A stretch of 64,000 nucleotides of DNA from Trigonopsis variabilis (Eukaryota; Ascomycota; Trigonopsidomycetes; Trigonopsidales; Trigonopsidaceae): positions 1-64,000 of the forward strand of contig PPXM03000013.1 in the NCBI GenBank assembly GCA_003707065.3, given 5' to 3'. Below, piece by piece: positions 11,222 to 21,566 of the stretch (positions are counted from its first letter, which is position 1; each line of letters opens with the position of its first letter). Under the pieces are notes generated by a model that had not been told where the DNA came from, searched no databases, and saw only the letters and a program-made list of their open reading frames with translations. The position numbers and the translations under genes were made by a program.

Positions 11222-12847
11222 ATGGGCTCGTTTGAAAGCCCTCCCTTTCAACCTGAAGTGGACGACCTTATCCCTCCAGCAATATCGCAGCTCCGTCTCG
11301 ACGACCCTTCTCCCATTACCCCTGCTCCTTCTCCTCCTCCCTCGTATCAAGGCAATGACGTGAAGACCAAAGTGATTGAGAAAGCATTGAAAGCGTTTGA
11401 TGACATGGACGAGAAGGAGAAATATGTTTATTTGACTGAATTTTTAAGCTGCTGCTCTAGACCCTTATTATCTAAGACGCTCAACTGGATTAGCCCTCAT
11501 TTATCTCAGGACCCATTGACCAGTCTCCCGTCAGAAGTTGGTCTAAACATTTTGTCCATGATCGATGATTCTTATACGTTGGGACAGCTCGGGTTAGTGT
11601 GCAAATCATGGAATCGGATGAGCCGGGAGGATTCAATTTGGAAAGCTTTAGCTATTAAGTACGGGTATTTATCGGCTCAAGCTGTCTTAATTCATCCAGA
11701 CCCTGAGCTGGCAAGAAGCGTTTTACAAAAGTGTCAAGCTGCTGAGGAACTGGAAGCTCTTCCTCCTCCAGTGTCATACAAGTCTTTATTTGCAATGCAA
11801 CACATGGTTTCCAACGCCTGGAATTCCGGTGGTCGCTCCTTAGCTAGACACCATCTCCAAAGCGGAGTCATTATAACCTGTCTTCATATGACTCCTTCCT
11901 ATGTGGTGGTCGCTCAGGACAATAGCATAGTGCTGGTGTTCACCCCCTTGGGTAATCTTATTTATACTCTTAAAGGCCATTCGATGGGCGTGTGGACTGT
12001 GGATTCTTATAATAACATCCTAGTCAGTGGTGGCTGTGACCGTGATATTCGGGTCTGGGACCTTTCCAAAGGTGCTTGCATCAAGGTCCTTCGAGGGCAC
12101 ATTTCGACCGTGCGTGCGGTCAAATTGGCTGACAGCAAGACTGTCATATCGTCCTCAAGAGATGGCACGGTTCGTATCTGGGACATTAAGAAAGGCGTCT
12201 GCACAAGGGTTCTGCGAGGACACACTGCCTCGGTCCGTTGTGTCCGCGTAAAAGGGGATATTATTGTGAGTGGTGGCTATGACGCTGTCTGTCGCGTGTG
12301 GAATAGATCAACCGGGGCTCTCCTTCATACATTGGAAGGCCATGTATCTAAAATATATGCAGTTGCATTTGATGGCAAATACATTGCGACAGGATCTCTT
12401 GATACTACTGTTAGAGTCTGGGACGCTAACACTGGAAAAGCGCTGGCATGCTTTACAGGCCATTCCGGACTCGTGGGAATCATTAAGCTACGGGGAAACA
12501 GGCTGGTCAGCGGCGGGGCCGATGGAACTGTCCGTGTCTGGGACCTTACCACGATGAATTGTGTATTGAGAATACCTGCTCATGATCTATCAATAACGGC
12601 TCTTCAGTTTGACGACTGGCGGCTGGTAACAAGTGCACGGGACGGTAAAGTCAAGATCTGGGATATAGCGACCGGGGGATTGATCAGGGAGGTACCTAGG
12701 GTATTTGGGGAGGTTTGGCGAGTCGCCTTCAATAATGAGAGACTAGTCATCATTGGCGCGACCAAAGATGAGACGGTGGTAGAGTTCGTCACCCTTCTTC
12801 CCAAAGTGGAGGTGATTGCTAATCTTTTCGAGGCGGAAGCATGCTAG
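11222..12847 (+). CDS. Cdc4/Fbw7-type F-box WD40 protein (SCF substrate receptor)
   Basis: A single-exon 541-residue protein. It has a helical dimerisation-like stretch (about 60-95), an F-box (TSLPSEVGLNILSMI, about 100-144) that would bind Skp1, and a C-terminal seven- to eight-bladed WD40 propeller with repeated GHxxxVxxVxx and RVWDL motifs. The arginines that read phosphodegrons in Cdc4 and Fbw7 are present in the expected contexts: HISTVRAV, SSSRDGTVRIW and HTASVRCV. This supports recognition of phosphorylated cell-cycle or metabolic substrates. It is shorter than S. cerevisiae Cdc4 because the long N-terminal extension is missing. An upstream in-frame start at 11174 would add 16 residues, but it is weaker. 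Met30/SconB-type receptors are the alternative. Confidence 0.88.
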   Translation: MGSFESPPFQPEVDDLIPPAISQLRLDDPSPITPAPSPPPSYQGNDVKTKVIEKALKAFDDMDEKEKYVYLTEFLSCCSRPLLSKTLNWISPHLSQDPLTSLPSEVGLNILSMIDDSYTLGQLGLVCKSWNRMSREDSIWKALAIKYGYLSAQAVLIHPDPELARSVLQKCQAAEELEALPPPVSYKSLFAMQHMVSNAWNSGGRSLARHHLQSGVIITCLHMTPSYVVVAQDNSIVLVFTPLGNLIYTLKGHSMGVWTVDSYNNILVSGGCDRDIRVWDLSKGACIKVLRGHISTVRAVKLADSKTVISSSRDGTVRIWDIKKGVCTRVLRGHTASVRCVRVKGDIIVSGGYDAVCRVWNRSTGALLHTLEGHVSKIYAVAFDGKYIATGSLDTTVRVWDANTGKALACFTGHSGLVGIIKLRGNRLVSGGADGTVRVWDLTTMNCVLRIPAHDLSITALQFDDWRLVTSARDGKVKIWDIATGGLIREVPRVFGEVWRVAFNNERLVIIGATKDETVVEFVTLLPKVEVIANLFEAEAC

Positions 12848-12969
12848 CATGGGAGTAATTCGTGCATTGGGTAGACAGACAAGGTTGGAGGTGGGAAAGG
12901 AACATTGGATACGGTCTCGGTTATGTCCTCGTAGCTTAACTATAATACATTTACTATTCTCATATCTCG

Positions 12970-14823
12970 CTAGTCCGACTTGTTTTGGTTGCGGATACTG
13001 CGTTGGAGAAAGACCTTGGGCTTGGCAACTGGTGTTTTCGCTATGCGTCCACTTCGTCGCCGTTTTGCCTGCCGTAGAGCGGTCAGATCCACTTTTCTAG
13101 GGGTCCGTTTTTTCTGGAAAGCTATCCCTTTGCCGTTCCAAAATACAATCTCAGTGGGGAAGACATAAAGGACTCCGCGAGGCTTGCCAAGCCTTCTATG
13201 CTCCATTCGACTCCGTTTGCTAAGCCGAGCTAGTGGGCTTATACCAGAGACCTCATTGTCATCGGCTTTGTTCACCGTTTCTTTACGCGCCGGCTGCTGC
13301 AAGCTTTTAGATCTTGTCTTCGGATTATCGTATTCTTTTCGTTCAGCCTGTTTATTCTGTATACTGTTTCGCGTATGTCTCAAAGTGGACTTGGCCGGCT
13401 CTGGGGAGGAGCGCTTAGGTTTCTCAGCAACAGTAGGAGGAATAGCAGGAGGAACAACAGGAGAGACAGCAGAATTGACAGCAGGAGACGACGACCTCGA
13501 CTTTGATACTCGAGAAAGGATTCTTCGCGCACCTGGAGGGATGACAGGTCGAGTAGATTTGACCTCCTTGGCTACTTGAGTGGCAGGCTCTTCTGATTCC
13601 TTGGCGGGTTGGGCGGCTGGAGATTTGTTCTCTGGCAAACGGCGAGAAGCATTTGAACCTGATGGTTTTTTTACTATTGATCGAGCTCCAGGCGGAATAA
13701 CAACTCTAGGGCTTCTTCTGGGAGGAGACTGGGCAGAGACAGGGGAAGGATTCGCAGGAACAGGAGACGATTTAGAAGAATTAGAGGCTCTAACTGAAGG
13801 AGAAAGTCGGGTAGTTGGAGATGAGGTCTCTTTGTCAACAACACTTTGTGAAGCGCTGCTTAGACGGCGAGGAAGCGCAAGACGAAGCATGTCATTTTGT
13901 CGTGTAACAGTTTCCTGGCTCACGAGTTCGTGAGGGCGATGGCTGACCTTCCGGCGTTTAGGGTTACGGTCAGCAATGGTAGTTGGACTTCTCTTACCAG
14001 TCCCAGTACCGGGAGAATCCTTGCTGCTAGTAGGAGTTGATGCTGTCTTCGAAAGAGCTGAAAATGGAGCTGTCGATGGAGCAGCATCATCTGATTCGAG
14101 ATTTGTTGAGAAAGCAGGCACAGGAGCTGTTGATGGAGCCACATCATCTGCAGACTTTAAAGGAGTAGCTAACGGTTTAGAGACGGGCGTAGGGGCAGAA
14201 TCGATTGGCTCTACTGCAGGAGGGACAGTTGAGGATGGAGCAGCTGAACGATCTGCGAGTGGAGACGCAGACGCCCTCGTGGACGTTCTGAGGGGTGGAA
14301 TTCCTACCGCAAGGACAGCGGGGCTTTGGCGTTTGTTGTTTGTCGCAGCCCCAACTATAGGCGAGGGATATGCGTGCCGCTCAGCAAGACTAGACTCCAT
14401 ATTAACCACTCCTGGAAGCAGAGATTTAGATGGAGCCGTAGACGGTGCCTGGGTTGAGACTGCTGCTTGAGTTTGAAGAGAGGCAGGTTTCGAGAATTTA
14501 GCAAGTTGGGTAGCCTGAACCACAGGGGCTTGATCAGAGACAGCTGTACTTTCAAAATGACCATCAAGGTCGAAGTTTACCTCTTCTTCGGGGAAATGTT
14601 TGACCCAAGACGTGAGTATAAACCTTTTCCAATAGCGCTCTAGATAGTGTTTGATCTCATCAGTGGAAAGCGAATTGAAGCAGTGAATGCTTGTGCTCGA
14701 TATCGTCTGGCCATTCGTCAAGTCAGTCGAACAGGACGGACCAGTGACAAAGGTCGAGTCAAACACTTGGCGGACGGCCAAGACTTGTTCATTATCAAAA
14801 GGAAGAATCACGTCGCCATTCAT
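12970..14823 (-). CDS. Disordered basic nuclear protein, function unknown
   Basis: A 617-residue single-exon protein. Residues 1-90 could fold (SLSTDEIKHYLERYWKRF). Residues 100-520 are Pro, Ser, Thr and Ala rich and disordered. A repeated motif VIPPGAR(S/R)I is followed by basic residues at about 375 and 427, and DVAPSTAP and DAAPSTAP form another pair near 226-250. The tail is very basic (KRTPRKVDLTALRQAKRRRSGR) and follows an apparently folded patch GVLYVFPTEIVFWNG. Nuclear or chromatin association is likely from composition, including a bipartite-like NPKRRKVSHR. I do not recognise the family. It converges with the F-box gene, leaving only 122 bases between stops. Confidence 0.75.
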   Translation of the reverse strand: MNGDVILPFDNEQVLAVRQVFDSTFVTGPSCSTDLTNGQTISSTSIHCFNSLSTDEIKHYLERYWKRFILTSWVKHFPEEEVNFDLDGHFESTAVSDQAPVVQATQLAKFSKPASLQTQAAVSTQAPSTAPSKSLLPGVVNMESSLAERHAYPSPIVGAATNNKRQSPAVLAVGIPPLRTSTRASASPLADRSAAPSSTVPPAVEPIDSAPTPVSKPLATPLKSADDVAPSTAPVPAFSTNLESDDAAPSTAPFSALSKTASTPTSSKDSPGTGTGKRSPTTIADRNPKRRKVSHRPHELVSQETVTRQNDMLRLALPRRLSSASQSVVDKETSSPTTRLSPSVRASNSSKSSPVPANPSPVSAQSPPRRSPRVVIPPGARSIVKKPSGSNASRRLPENKSPAAQPAKESEEPATQVAKEVKSTRPVIPPGARRILSRVSKSRSSSPAVNSAVSPVVPPAIPPTVAEKPKRSSPEPAKSTLRHTRNSIQNKQAERKEYDNPKTRSKSLQQPARKETVNKADDNEVSGISPLARLSKRSRMEHRRLGKPRGVLYVFPTEIVFWNGKGIAFQKKRTPRKVDLTALRQAKRRRSGRIAKTPVAKPKVFLQRSIRNQNKSD

Positions 14824-16028
14824 CGTCGTCAAATCAATTCGAAAATATGCAGCGATGCTTAGTAAAGAGATGTAATTAAGTGGCTAAATGCACAAGTATG
14901 CGCTTTATCGTGCCAGACATGAATCGAGTGTCAAGGTTGGGTCTAGAACAGTAAGCCTCGCTAAGTCAAGCGACCGTATTCGAAAAAAGCCTCAGTAATG
15001 CTCCGGCTAAGAATGAAAAAACAGTTCAGATTGACAAGCAAGGAATCAAGACCGAAAACCAAGGCTAACAAAGATGCCAGGAGTTGAAGAAAATGGTAAC
15101 AAGCTCAACCGCTACACAACAAGCGGATGACACTTTGAGTGTTAGCACAACCATGTCTAGACCAATATCTGGTATTTTGTAACGAAAATTATCGAACATA
15201 TTTTCTTGGTAAGGTCATAAGGTTGAAGATGCATCAATATCAACGCTGTATGACTCTCTGAAGACAGAACACCTTGCCTCGCATCTCTTTTGTGGCCCGT
15301 TCCATCAACCATCTTGATGTCAGTCTAAACGACCTCCTGTTAAGGAGCATAGAAACTCCAAGTCGGCCTAAAAGCACTCGCTAGAAGCTACTAGATGTGC
15401 CATGGTTATCTTGTTTGCCCCCTAGAACTGAACTCTAGGGTTTAAATGTCTTGATTACAACCTTATATGAGATGGATCTCAATACTAGATGGGCATATTC
15501 TTAGTTTATATAGCAATTGCTAAACTGCTTTTAGGAGTACCGTCTCTTATCGCTAATCTTGCTCGCACAATGACACACAACCTTAATGACAGGACTAACC
15601 AAGATTCATAGTGCGACTGATTTTCCAATTTACTGCTTAGTTCCCCTACGACAGATCCATATAACGATCCGAGGTGAGCGCTCGATTTATTAGTCACAAT
15701 TCACGATCTTATTAGTCAAAACGTATCATGCTGGTCACGATTTCACGTATCATTATTAGTCACACACAAAAGTTCTCTCATTCCAACCACCTAGTATGAG
15801 TCAACCCAGTAACGGGCGGCAAACATTTCCTCTTTGTAGTTTTTCGGCGAAAAGACCGATACATAGTAAGCATGTTGACATGAACGCCCGCTAATATCTG
15901 GACGATGATTGGCTCCTTTATCGCCGGCCTGACAGATCTCAACGTTGATAAGAAACCAGCAAAGGATCGATAAGAATCATTATAAAAGAGCTTGCCGCTA
16001 ATTTTGACAATCTGTAGAGCGGCCGAAA
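14824..16028. other. 1.2-kb intergenic region
   Basis: No convincing gene. Minus-strand frames such as 15506-15697 and 15778-16068 lack homology, and the latter overlaps the first exon of the FMN protein. The region contains the promoters of two divergent genes and a cluster of TTAGTCA sites. Confidence 0.5.
15687..15763. promoter_or_regulatory. Cluster of three TTAGTCA AP-1-like sites
   Basis: TTATTAGTCA occurs three times on the plus strand, at about 15687, 15709 and 15753, within 77 bp and interleaved with two copies of acgtatcat. TTAGTCA is the type of site bound by fungal Yap1/Pap1 bZIP factors. The cluster is about 270-340 bp upstream of the FMN split-barrel gene, a plausible oxidative-stress target. 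The site is seen in the sequence; its regulatory role is inference. Confidence 0.4.
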
Positions 16029-16818
16029 ATGACTGGATTGACTTTCCCAAAGACCGCACGGAATACAATCAATCGACATCCAGAATTTGGTAAGTCCAGG
16101 GACAAAGCGGTTCTAACAGATAGGCCATTATGACTGTAGCACCATCAATGGGATTTTGAACGAGGCGATGAGCGTCGAAGTCTCGTTTGTGGGTCCAGAC
16201 GGATACCCTGCCATCCTGCCGTTCATTCATGGTCTTGGACTATACGACTCTCCTTCGTCTGGTCTTGCTTTGGACATCTACCTCCATGGCTACATCAGTT
16301 CGAGGATCATGAACTTGGCACGACAGGAGGAAGGACTCAAAGTTGGCATCCATGCGACCCTTCTCGATGGAATGGTCCTTGCTGCCTCTTCGTTTAACCA
16401 CTCCGTCCTCTCTCGTTCGGCCGTAGTCCAGGGCGACGCTTTTCTCGTCACTGATCCGGCCGAGAAAGAATATGCCTTGGCTCTGATGACTGACCATGTC
16501 GTTCCCAGCCGATGGGAGAACACCCGCCTTCCTCTTACCAAAGATGAGCTGGCTCCAACTGCTGTTTTGCGTGTCCAGGTTGTCTCGGCGTCGGCAAAGA
16601 TCAAGACCAACCTGCCCAACGTGGAGCCGATGGACCAGGTCGATGCTGTCACCGACAAAGTCTGGATTGGCGTGGTTCCTGTCTACCAAACATATGGTGA
16701 GCCAGTTGCTACCAAACACAACAAGATCCCGACGCCAAAATACCTAACTTCATATATTGAGGACTACAATGCCCGTCAAAAGGCAAATGTCGACAAATTA
16801 TTGGCTCGGAAACAGTGA
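16029..16818 (+). CDS. FMN-binding split-barrel protein (pyridoxamine-oxidase-like / NimA-like)
   Basis: Two exons (16029-16089 and 16124-16818) give 251 residues of the pyridoxamine 5'-phosphate oxidase-like superfamily related to bacterial 5-nitroimidazole resistance proteins. Hallmarks are STINGILNEAMSVEVSFV, GPDGYPAILPFIHG, and DIYLHGYISSRIM, followed by HATLLDGMVLAASSFNHSVL. Members bind FMN or related flavins and probably reduce small molecules; the substrate is unknown. The 34-nt intron ends ctaacagatag, and splicing restores the conserved segment YDCSTINGILNEA, which fixes the first exon and start. There is no targeting signal, so it is probably cytosolic. A cluster of TTAGTCA sites lies upstream. 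Confidence 0.85.
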
Positions 16819-16840
16819 TCGGCAAACTCCTTGTCTATTC

Positions 16841-18388
16841 TCAGTTATAACCCAGCCAGGTTTCCTTGTTCTCCTGCGCAAACATCTGATTTAATCTTGA
16901 CACCTCATGATCCTTCCACCGTTCCCACCGCTCGTCGATGTCACGCTGGACGTCGGCAGAGCCAAAATCGATAAAATAAGCCTTCCGTGATCCCCTTTCT
17001 CCCGTACAAATAACATTACGCCGCCCGATATCGTTAAATAGAACATTATGGTCATGAATAATATCCAATTGGTGCTTGATTGCCTGCTCGTCTTCCTGTT
17101 TTGTTTTCGAGTCCACCGCGGGAATATCTGGAATGTACCTCATCACCAGGCTCCATCCGGCAATGATGAGCAATCCATCATGATATATATTGATTCGTAC
17201 ATGCCGATTCAACCGTATGTATGCCATTTCAAGTCCTGGCGCCTCGTAAAGGTGGTCGTTGACAGCTTTCTCGGCCAGATAGGCCCGGATCAATTCATCG
17301 GTTTTGATACAAGACAGAATTGGATCGAAGATCTTGAGCATATACTGCGAATCAGTATTGTCGGTACCTATAGAGCCATCGAGCGCCTGATCTGAGACTA
17401 TGTCTTTGAGACAGCCAGACAAAGTAAACAGCTGAGTCTGATGGTGTCCGATACTGGTGCGAAAGACCTTCAATCGGCCACCAGTGGAATCACTTGAAAG
17501 GGTCAGATTCACCGTCTCCATAGGTTCGAGCGGATACACTGCGAGTTTCTGTCTTTGGCTGTCCAGCCGTTGATTGATCTCCTCTTCAGATTGAATTGAA
17601 TCCTTTATTATAGCATTTCGTATAGCCATGGGATCTTGTGCATCCCAGTGGCTCACCATCAGAACCATCAAAGCCGTCAAGGCATGCCACCCTTCAAAGG
17701 CCGTATACGACAACGGACGGCCGTCTTGAAAGTACAAAAATATCAGCATGTCAGTAATTTGTTGCTCGTTACGCCTTTTCGATACCACCAAGGCCCGGCT
17801 ATGACCATAGTAGGCCATGGCGGCCATGGCACGACTTAGATCTGTCAAACTAATCAGCGACTCGAGATGGCCTCCAGTTGCGTCTCTGGTTGCGTAATCA
17901 AGAGCCTGAGTAACTACCAGCTGGCATCCTAGAGTCCATATGTTGGCCCAGTATTCGACGGTGGACGACAGCCAAGAGACATGGTGAACCGTCAAAGGCA
18001 TCAAATCACCCTGCCACTGGCTAAAATCAAACATTTGCCCGATCTGTTTCGACAGAAGTTTCAATGAAATCGGCCGTGTCTTGTATCCACTTCGAATCAC
18101 TCCTTCCACAATCCGTCGCACATCTTGGTGACTACACTTGCCCAGGCAATCCTTGTGATCAACCCGTTCACCATTCAGCCTTAAATTCTGCAATTTCTGG
18201 CCTGTCAACAGCCACGGAAACGAGTCTGAAGTCCGAGTCTGGTAACATGGGCCCGTCGTCGTCTCCGGATCCCCCTCCACGTTGGCAACCCTCGACGACA
18301 CTGGCGATAATGGAGGCGTCCATGGCAGCGACGTCCACAATGAGGTGATAAATCCATCCCAGGACTCATCGAGAGGCTCTGGAGTCAT
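16841..18388 (-). CDS. Orphan protein-kinase-fold protein
   Basis: A 515-residue single exon. The C-terminal third has kinase landmarks. QYMLKIFDP supplies a VAIK-like Lys, LAEKAVNDHL a C-helix Glu and LVMRYIPD a hinge. HNVLFNDIGRRNVI has the D-x4-N spacing of a catalytic loop, though HRD is replaced by FND, and YFIDFGSA is the DFG motif. This resembles the fungal-specific kinase-like families related to FunK1 and aminoglycoside phosphotransferases. Residues 1-330 carry no domain I know, with Trp-rich helices (VEYWANIWTLGCQLVV, FEGWHALTALMVLM). All key catalytic residues appear present, so activity is possible. The ATG at 18388 is the first in frame. It converges with the FMN gene, with 22 bases between stops. 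Confidence 0.7.
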   Translation of the reverse strand: MTPEPLDESWDGFITSLWTSLPWTPPLSPVSSRVANVEGDPETTTGPCYQTRTSDSFPWLLTGQKLQNLRLNGERVDHKDCLGKCSHQDVRRIVEGVIRSGYKTRPISLKLLSKQIGQMFDFSQWQGDLMPLTVHHVSWLSSTVEYWANIWTLGCQLVVTQALDYATRDATGGHLESLISLTDLSRAMAAMAYYGHSRALVVSKRRNEQQITDMLIFLYFQDGRPLSYTAFEGWHALTALMVLMVSHWDAQDPMAIRNAIIKDSIQSEEEINQRLDSQRQKLAVYPLEPMETVNLTLSSDSTGGRLKVFRTSIGHHQTQLFTLSGCLKDIVSDQALDGSIGTDNTDSQYMLKIFDPILSCIKTDELIRAYLAEKAVNDHLYEAPGLEMAYIRLNRHVRINIYHDGLLIIAGWSLVMRYIPDIPAVDSKTKQEDEQAIKHQLDIIHDHNVLFNDIGRRNVICTGERGSRKAYFIDFGSADVQRDIDERWERWKDHEVSRLNQMFAQENKETWLGYN

Positions 18389-19018
18389 CAAGAAGAAAGA
18401 AACCTATCTCAGATCACCGAAGATTACTTGAACCACTTTGCCCCGCCGCAGGTCATCCCAGGAAAGAGGGGTCACAAGCCAAGCTCTTGATAATTGAACT
18501 GGACCAGCGGAAGCTTATTGGAGTCTGACAATCTAGACACGTCAACGGTCTCCGGTCTCAAGTATGATCCTATCTAGCTCGTTTGGGGCACTGAGCAGGA
18601 TAATTAGCTATATATTTAATGGGGCCACGTGACCCTGACGTAAACAGTTGATGCAAACGATGGCCTGACAAGACAGCTTGTCGCCGTAAATGGTCTATAA
18701 AAACAAGCGAATCTAGGTGCAAGTATCAGAAAACATTTCTGGATGCTCGTCGCGCCGGAGACAGTCGAGATTGGGATCTGCTGCTGCACTGAATGCCAGG
18801 CAAGTGATTAGTTGGCAATCTAGTTCGACATTGAAGCAGCTAGGACTAACTCGGGAAGAAGCTTGATTTGTTATCGGGTGCACTGGAACTATCCTGGCAT
18901 ATTGCTAGTCTGATCTGATTGTCTGCGTGTTTCGTTGTAAGCAGTATGGAATATACGCTATGACTCGTTGTCTAGTCTGGAGATTACTTGCGCTTGTCTC
19001 TCGATAACCTCGGCCGTC
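18389..19018. other. Divergent promoter region
   Basis: About 630 bases between the kinase-fold gene and the Vps68-like gene, which are transcribed away from each other. No gene, RNA or repeat was recognised. The weak plus-strand frame upstream of 19019 lacks an ATG. Confidence 0.5.
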
Positions 19019-19549
19019 ATGCCTTCCCTTTTCCGAATTCCCTTTATACGACCATCTTCGGCGACTGCTCGTTCGATCGGAGTGTTCACCGCGGGCGGCC
19101 TTTATGCTATAGCGGTCTGGTTTGTCCTCGACTCTGCTATCTACTCCACGACGGCCAACGCATCGACCGTTCACTTCAAGTTTATAGATTGGGTACCCGG
19201 GATCCTATCGAGTCTAGGGATGTTGGTTATTAATGCAATTGATAAGACCCAGTTGGGGATTGCCACTGGCGATGGCTTTCTTGCGGGGGGCTTTGGCTCG
19301 TTCAGTGGGGGAGAAATGGTGTGGAAGGCCCGAGTGGCTCTATTCATGGGATTTGCTTTATTGGCTGGCGGCGTCGCAGGCTCGGTGGTCGTCTTACTTC
19401 TCAAATATGTCATCCCCGGCTATCCTTTCCCTACCCGCCTGTTTGGCGTGTCCAATGTCATTGCAAACTCGCTCGTCATGCTGTCGACCATCATTCTGTG
19501 GATGGCGCAGGCGGTCCAGGACGAGTTCTCGTACTCGTTGAGTTTGTAA
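19019..19549 (+). CDS. VPS68: Vps68/TMEM50 family membrane protein
   Basis: This 176-residue protein has four hydrophobic segments and the pattern of the UPF0220/TMEM50 family: TAGGLYAIAVWFVLDSAIYS, then FIDWVPGILSSLGMLVINAI, ARVALFMGFALLAGG and VSNVIANSLVMLSTIILW. Yeast Vps68 works with the ESCRT pathway in endosome-to-vacuole sorting. The start is the ATG giving MPSLFRIPF; the open frame extends upstream but has no earlier ATG. Length and topology match the family. No intron was seen. Confidence 0.88.
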   Translation: MPSLFRIPFIRPSSATARSIGVFTAGGLYAIAVWFVLDSAIYSTTANASTVHFKFIDWVPGILSSLGMLVINAIDKTQLGIATGDGFLAGGFGSFSGGEMVWKARVALFMGFALLAGGVAGSVVVLLLKYVIPGYPFPTRLFGVSNVIANSLVMLSTIILWMAQAVQDEFSYSLSL

Positions 19550-19668
19550 CGTCTGTTTACGGTGGAAGATGGTCTTTAAACTAATAAACACTCGGTAGTA
19601 TACGTAAGCCTCAGTAGAACAACGAATGCATCATGTCATGTCTACCACGTTCCATCATACATGCCATC

Positions 19669-21109
19669 TTACTCGACCCGTGCCGCCATTTGTTCCCGGG
19701 TCAACGGTGTAAAGTTGTCAAGGTCGATGCCTTGTTCCAGCAGTGCCGGTCGCGCGTGGGGAGGAACAAGTCGATGATTCAAGTGAGGAGCAATAGAAAG
19801 CTCATGCCGTGAGAAATTAAAGAGGTCTGGAAGTGATCGAGCCGGGCCTGCCGAGTTACGAGAGTCGGGCAGCTTGGTCGCAGGATCCCGAAGTTGGTCA
19901 AAGTAAGGATGGCACATGGCCTCAATTGCCGACAGCCGCGAAAAGGGCGCGTACCTTAGAATGGCCGAGATTAGATCGATGGCTTCGGGCGGGGCTCGCC
20001 GGAAGACTCGCTGGAAAGGGTGGGGGTTGATCTGGGGGAACTTGTGCTCCATGTAATTAGGATTCATCGTCCGGATCTCTTCTCGCGTGGGAGTGCCCAA
20101 GATTCGAATTATCTCGACCAACTGGTCGATTCCAGATTCTCCAGGGAATAGCGGTTCACCCAACATAAGCTCTCCCATCACGCAGCCCGCAGACCAAATG
20201 TCAATGCGCGTTGAGTAGTTTGTGGCTCCAAATATCAACTCTGGAGCCCGGTAATATCTCGAACAAATGTAAGACACATTTGGTTCCCCTTCCACCAAAA
20301 TTTTCGCCGATCCAAAATCACAAAGCTTTAAAATTCCCGTTGCAGGGTCAATCAATAAGTTATGAGGTTTAATATCCCTATGGCAGATCCCCAGGGAATG
20401 GATATAAGCCAGAGACCGAAATAATTGATAAGTCAGTAACTTGATTTCCAGCGTCGGCATCGTGGTCCGAGCTCTCGTGTAGTAGCAGGAGGCCTTATGG
20501 ACCGTCTGAGGCACGAACTCAAGGACAAGATTAAGATACAGTTCGTCCTTCTAGCCAAGTTAGCACGCGTCCCGATGTTCTCTCTTACATTTTCTTCGTT
20601 CTTATCAGTCGAATAGTAAAAAGCTTTCAAGCCCACAATATTCGGATGACGGACCATTCGCATTATTTGCAGTTCTCGATTCTACCGTTAGCCTGTCGTT
20701 GAAGGTTTATCATTGCCGCGCAAGACGCGTCAAGGCCTCGATTATATTTCGGCCGTCCATCTCTTCACATCCATCAACTTACTTTAAACCGTTTATCTTG
20801 CAAGACTCTTTTTATTGCCGCTATCTCGCCTGATGGCTCCAGCGTGGTCTGAAAAACAACTCCAAACGACCCCGTTCCAACAACTCGAGCATCCGCGTGT
20901 GATAATTCAATGGTCTCACCGGTGATACCATCCTGCACAGTTTCTCGAACCACCCGTGGCTGATGGGCCGACCTTGGCTCCTCGGATAGTTGGTCATTTG
21001 TCCGTTGGGAAAACTGGTCACTCGTTATATTGTCCTGCCCTGGATTCGAGTTGTCGATCGGATTCGTCGACCCTCCGGGGGCCTTTGGATTGGTTGGAGG
21101 AAGACCCAT
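19669..21109 (-). CDS. Glycogen synthase kinase 3 (canonical copy)
   Basis: Three exons (21109-20783, 20681-20589, 20550-19669) encode 433 residues of a GSK3-family Ser/Thr kinase (yeast Rim11/Mrk1, S. pombe Gsk3), which controls differentiation, transcription factors and glycogen metabolism. It has [38 protein letters not shown] and the activation-loop Tyr in [14 protein letters not shown]. Arg of FKNREL, Arg of HRD and Lys of FGSAK, which hold the priming phosphate, are all kept. The family C-lobe block [19 protein letters not shown] is present. Introns are 101 and 38 nt, both with gctaac branch sites. The intron between FK and NREL is shared with the neighbouring paralogue. The N-terminus (about 75 residues) is polar and disordered. 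Confidence 0.93.
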
Positions 21110-21566
21110 GGTAGAAAAAAGACTGCAAACAAACAATCACCAAGGAAAGAAATCCGATAACCACTCCTCACTCACTAAAAGAGGAGTTTCTTAAAGAATA
21201 GAACACGTTATCCCGTCACAGAGGTCTCTAGAACTTGGTCGTCAAGTCAAGGGTCGACGATGAAAAGCCAGAAAAGTGATGATGGAAGAGGCGTTGCTCC
21301 CTCGATTGCGCTTCGTAACGGAATGGTGGGGGAACGCGGCGCCGTCACTTTAGCCCTTTTACGCGGGTGTCTGCGTCGTCCCCAGACTAGCTTAGCTAAC
21401 AACCATCGCGGGTCCCTTGGGCGGGGAACAACACTGCTTACGAGGATATCGACGATGACAAGTAAAGACTTAAATATCCCTAGCTCACTCTCCAATTAAT
21501 TCTAAACCGTCCCTCACGTCTTCTAGAGTTCATTATATCACCCGTCTGCGTCTGTCTACCTTCAAC
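21110..21566. other. Spacer between tandem GSK3 genes
   Basis: This is the 457-base promoter of the canonical GSK3 gene and 3' flank of the second. Plus- and minus-strand frames (21260-21499, 21247-21495) are low-complexity chance frames without homology. Confidence 0.5.
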
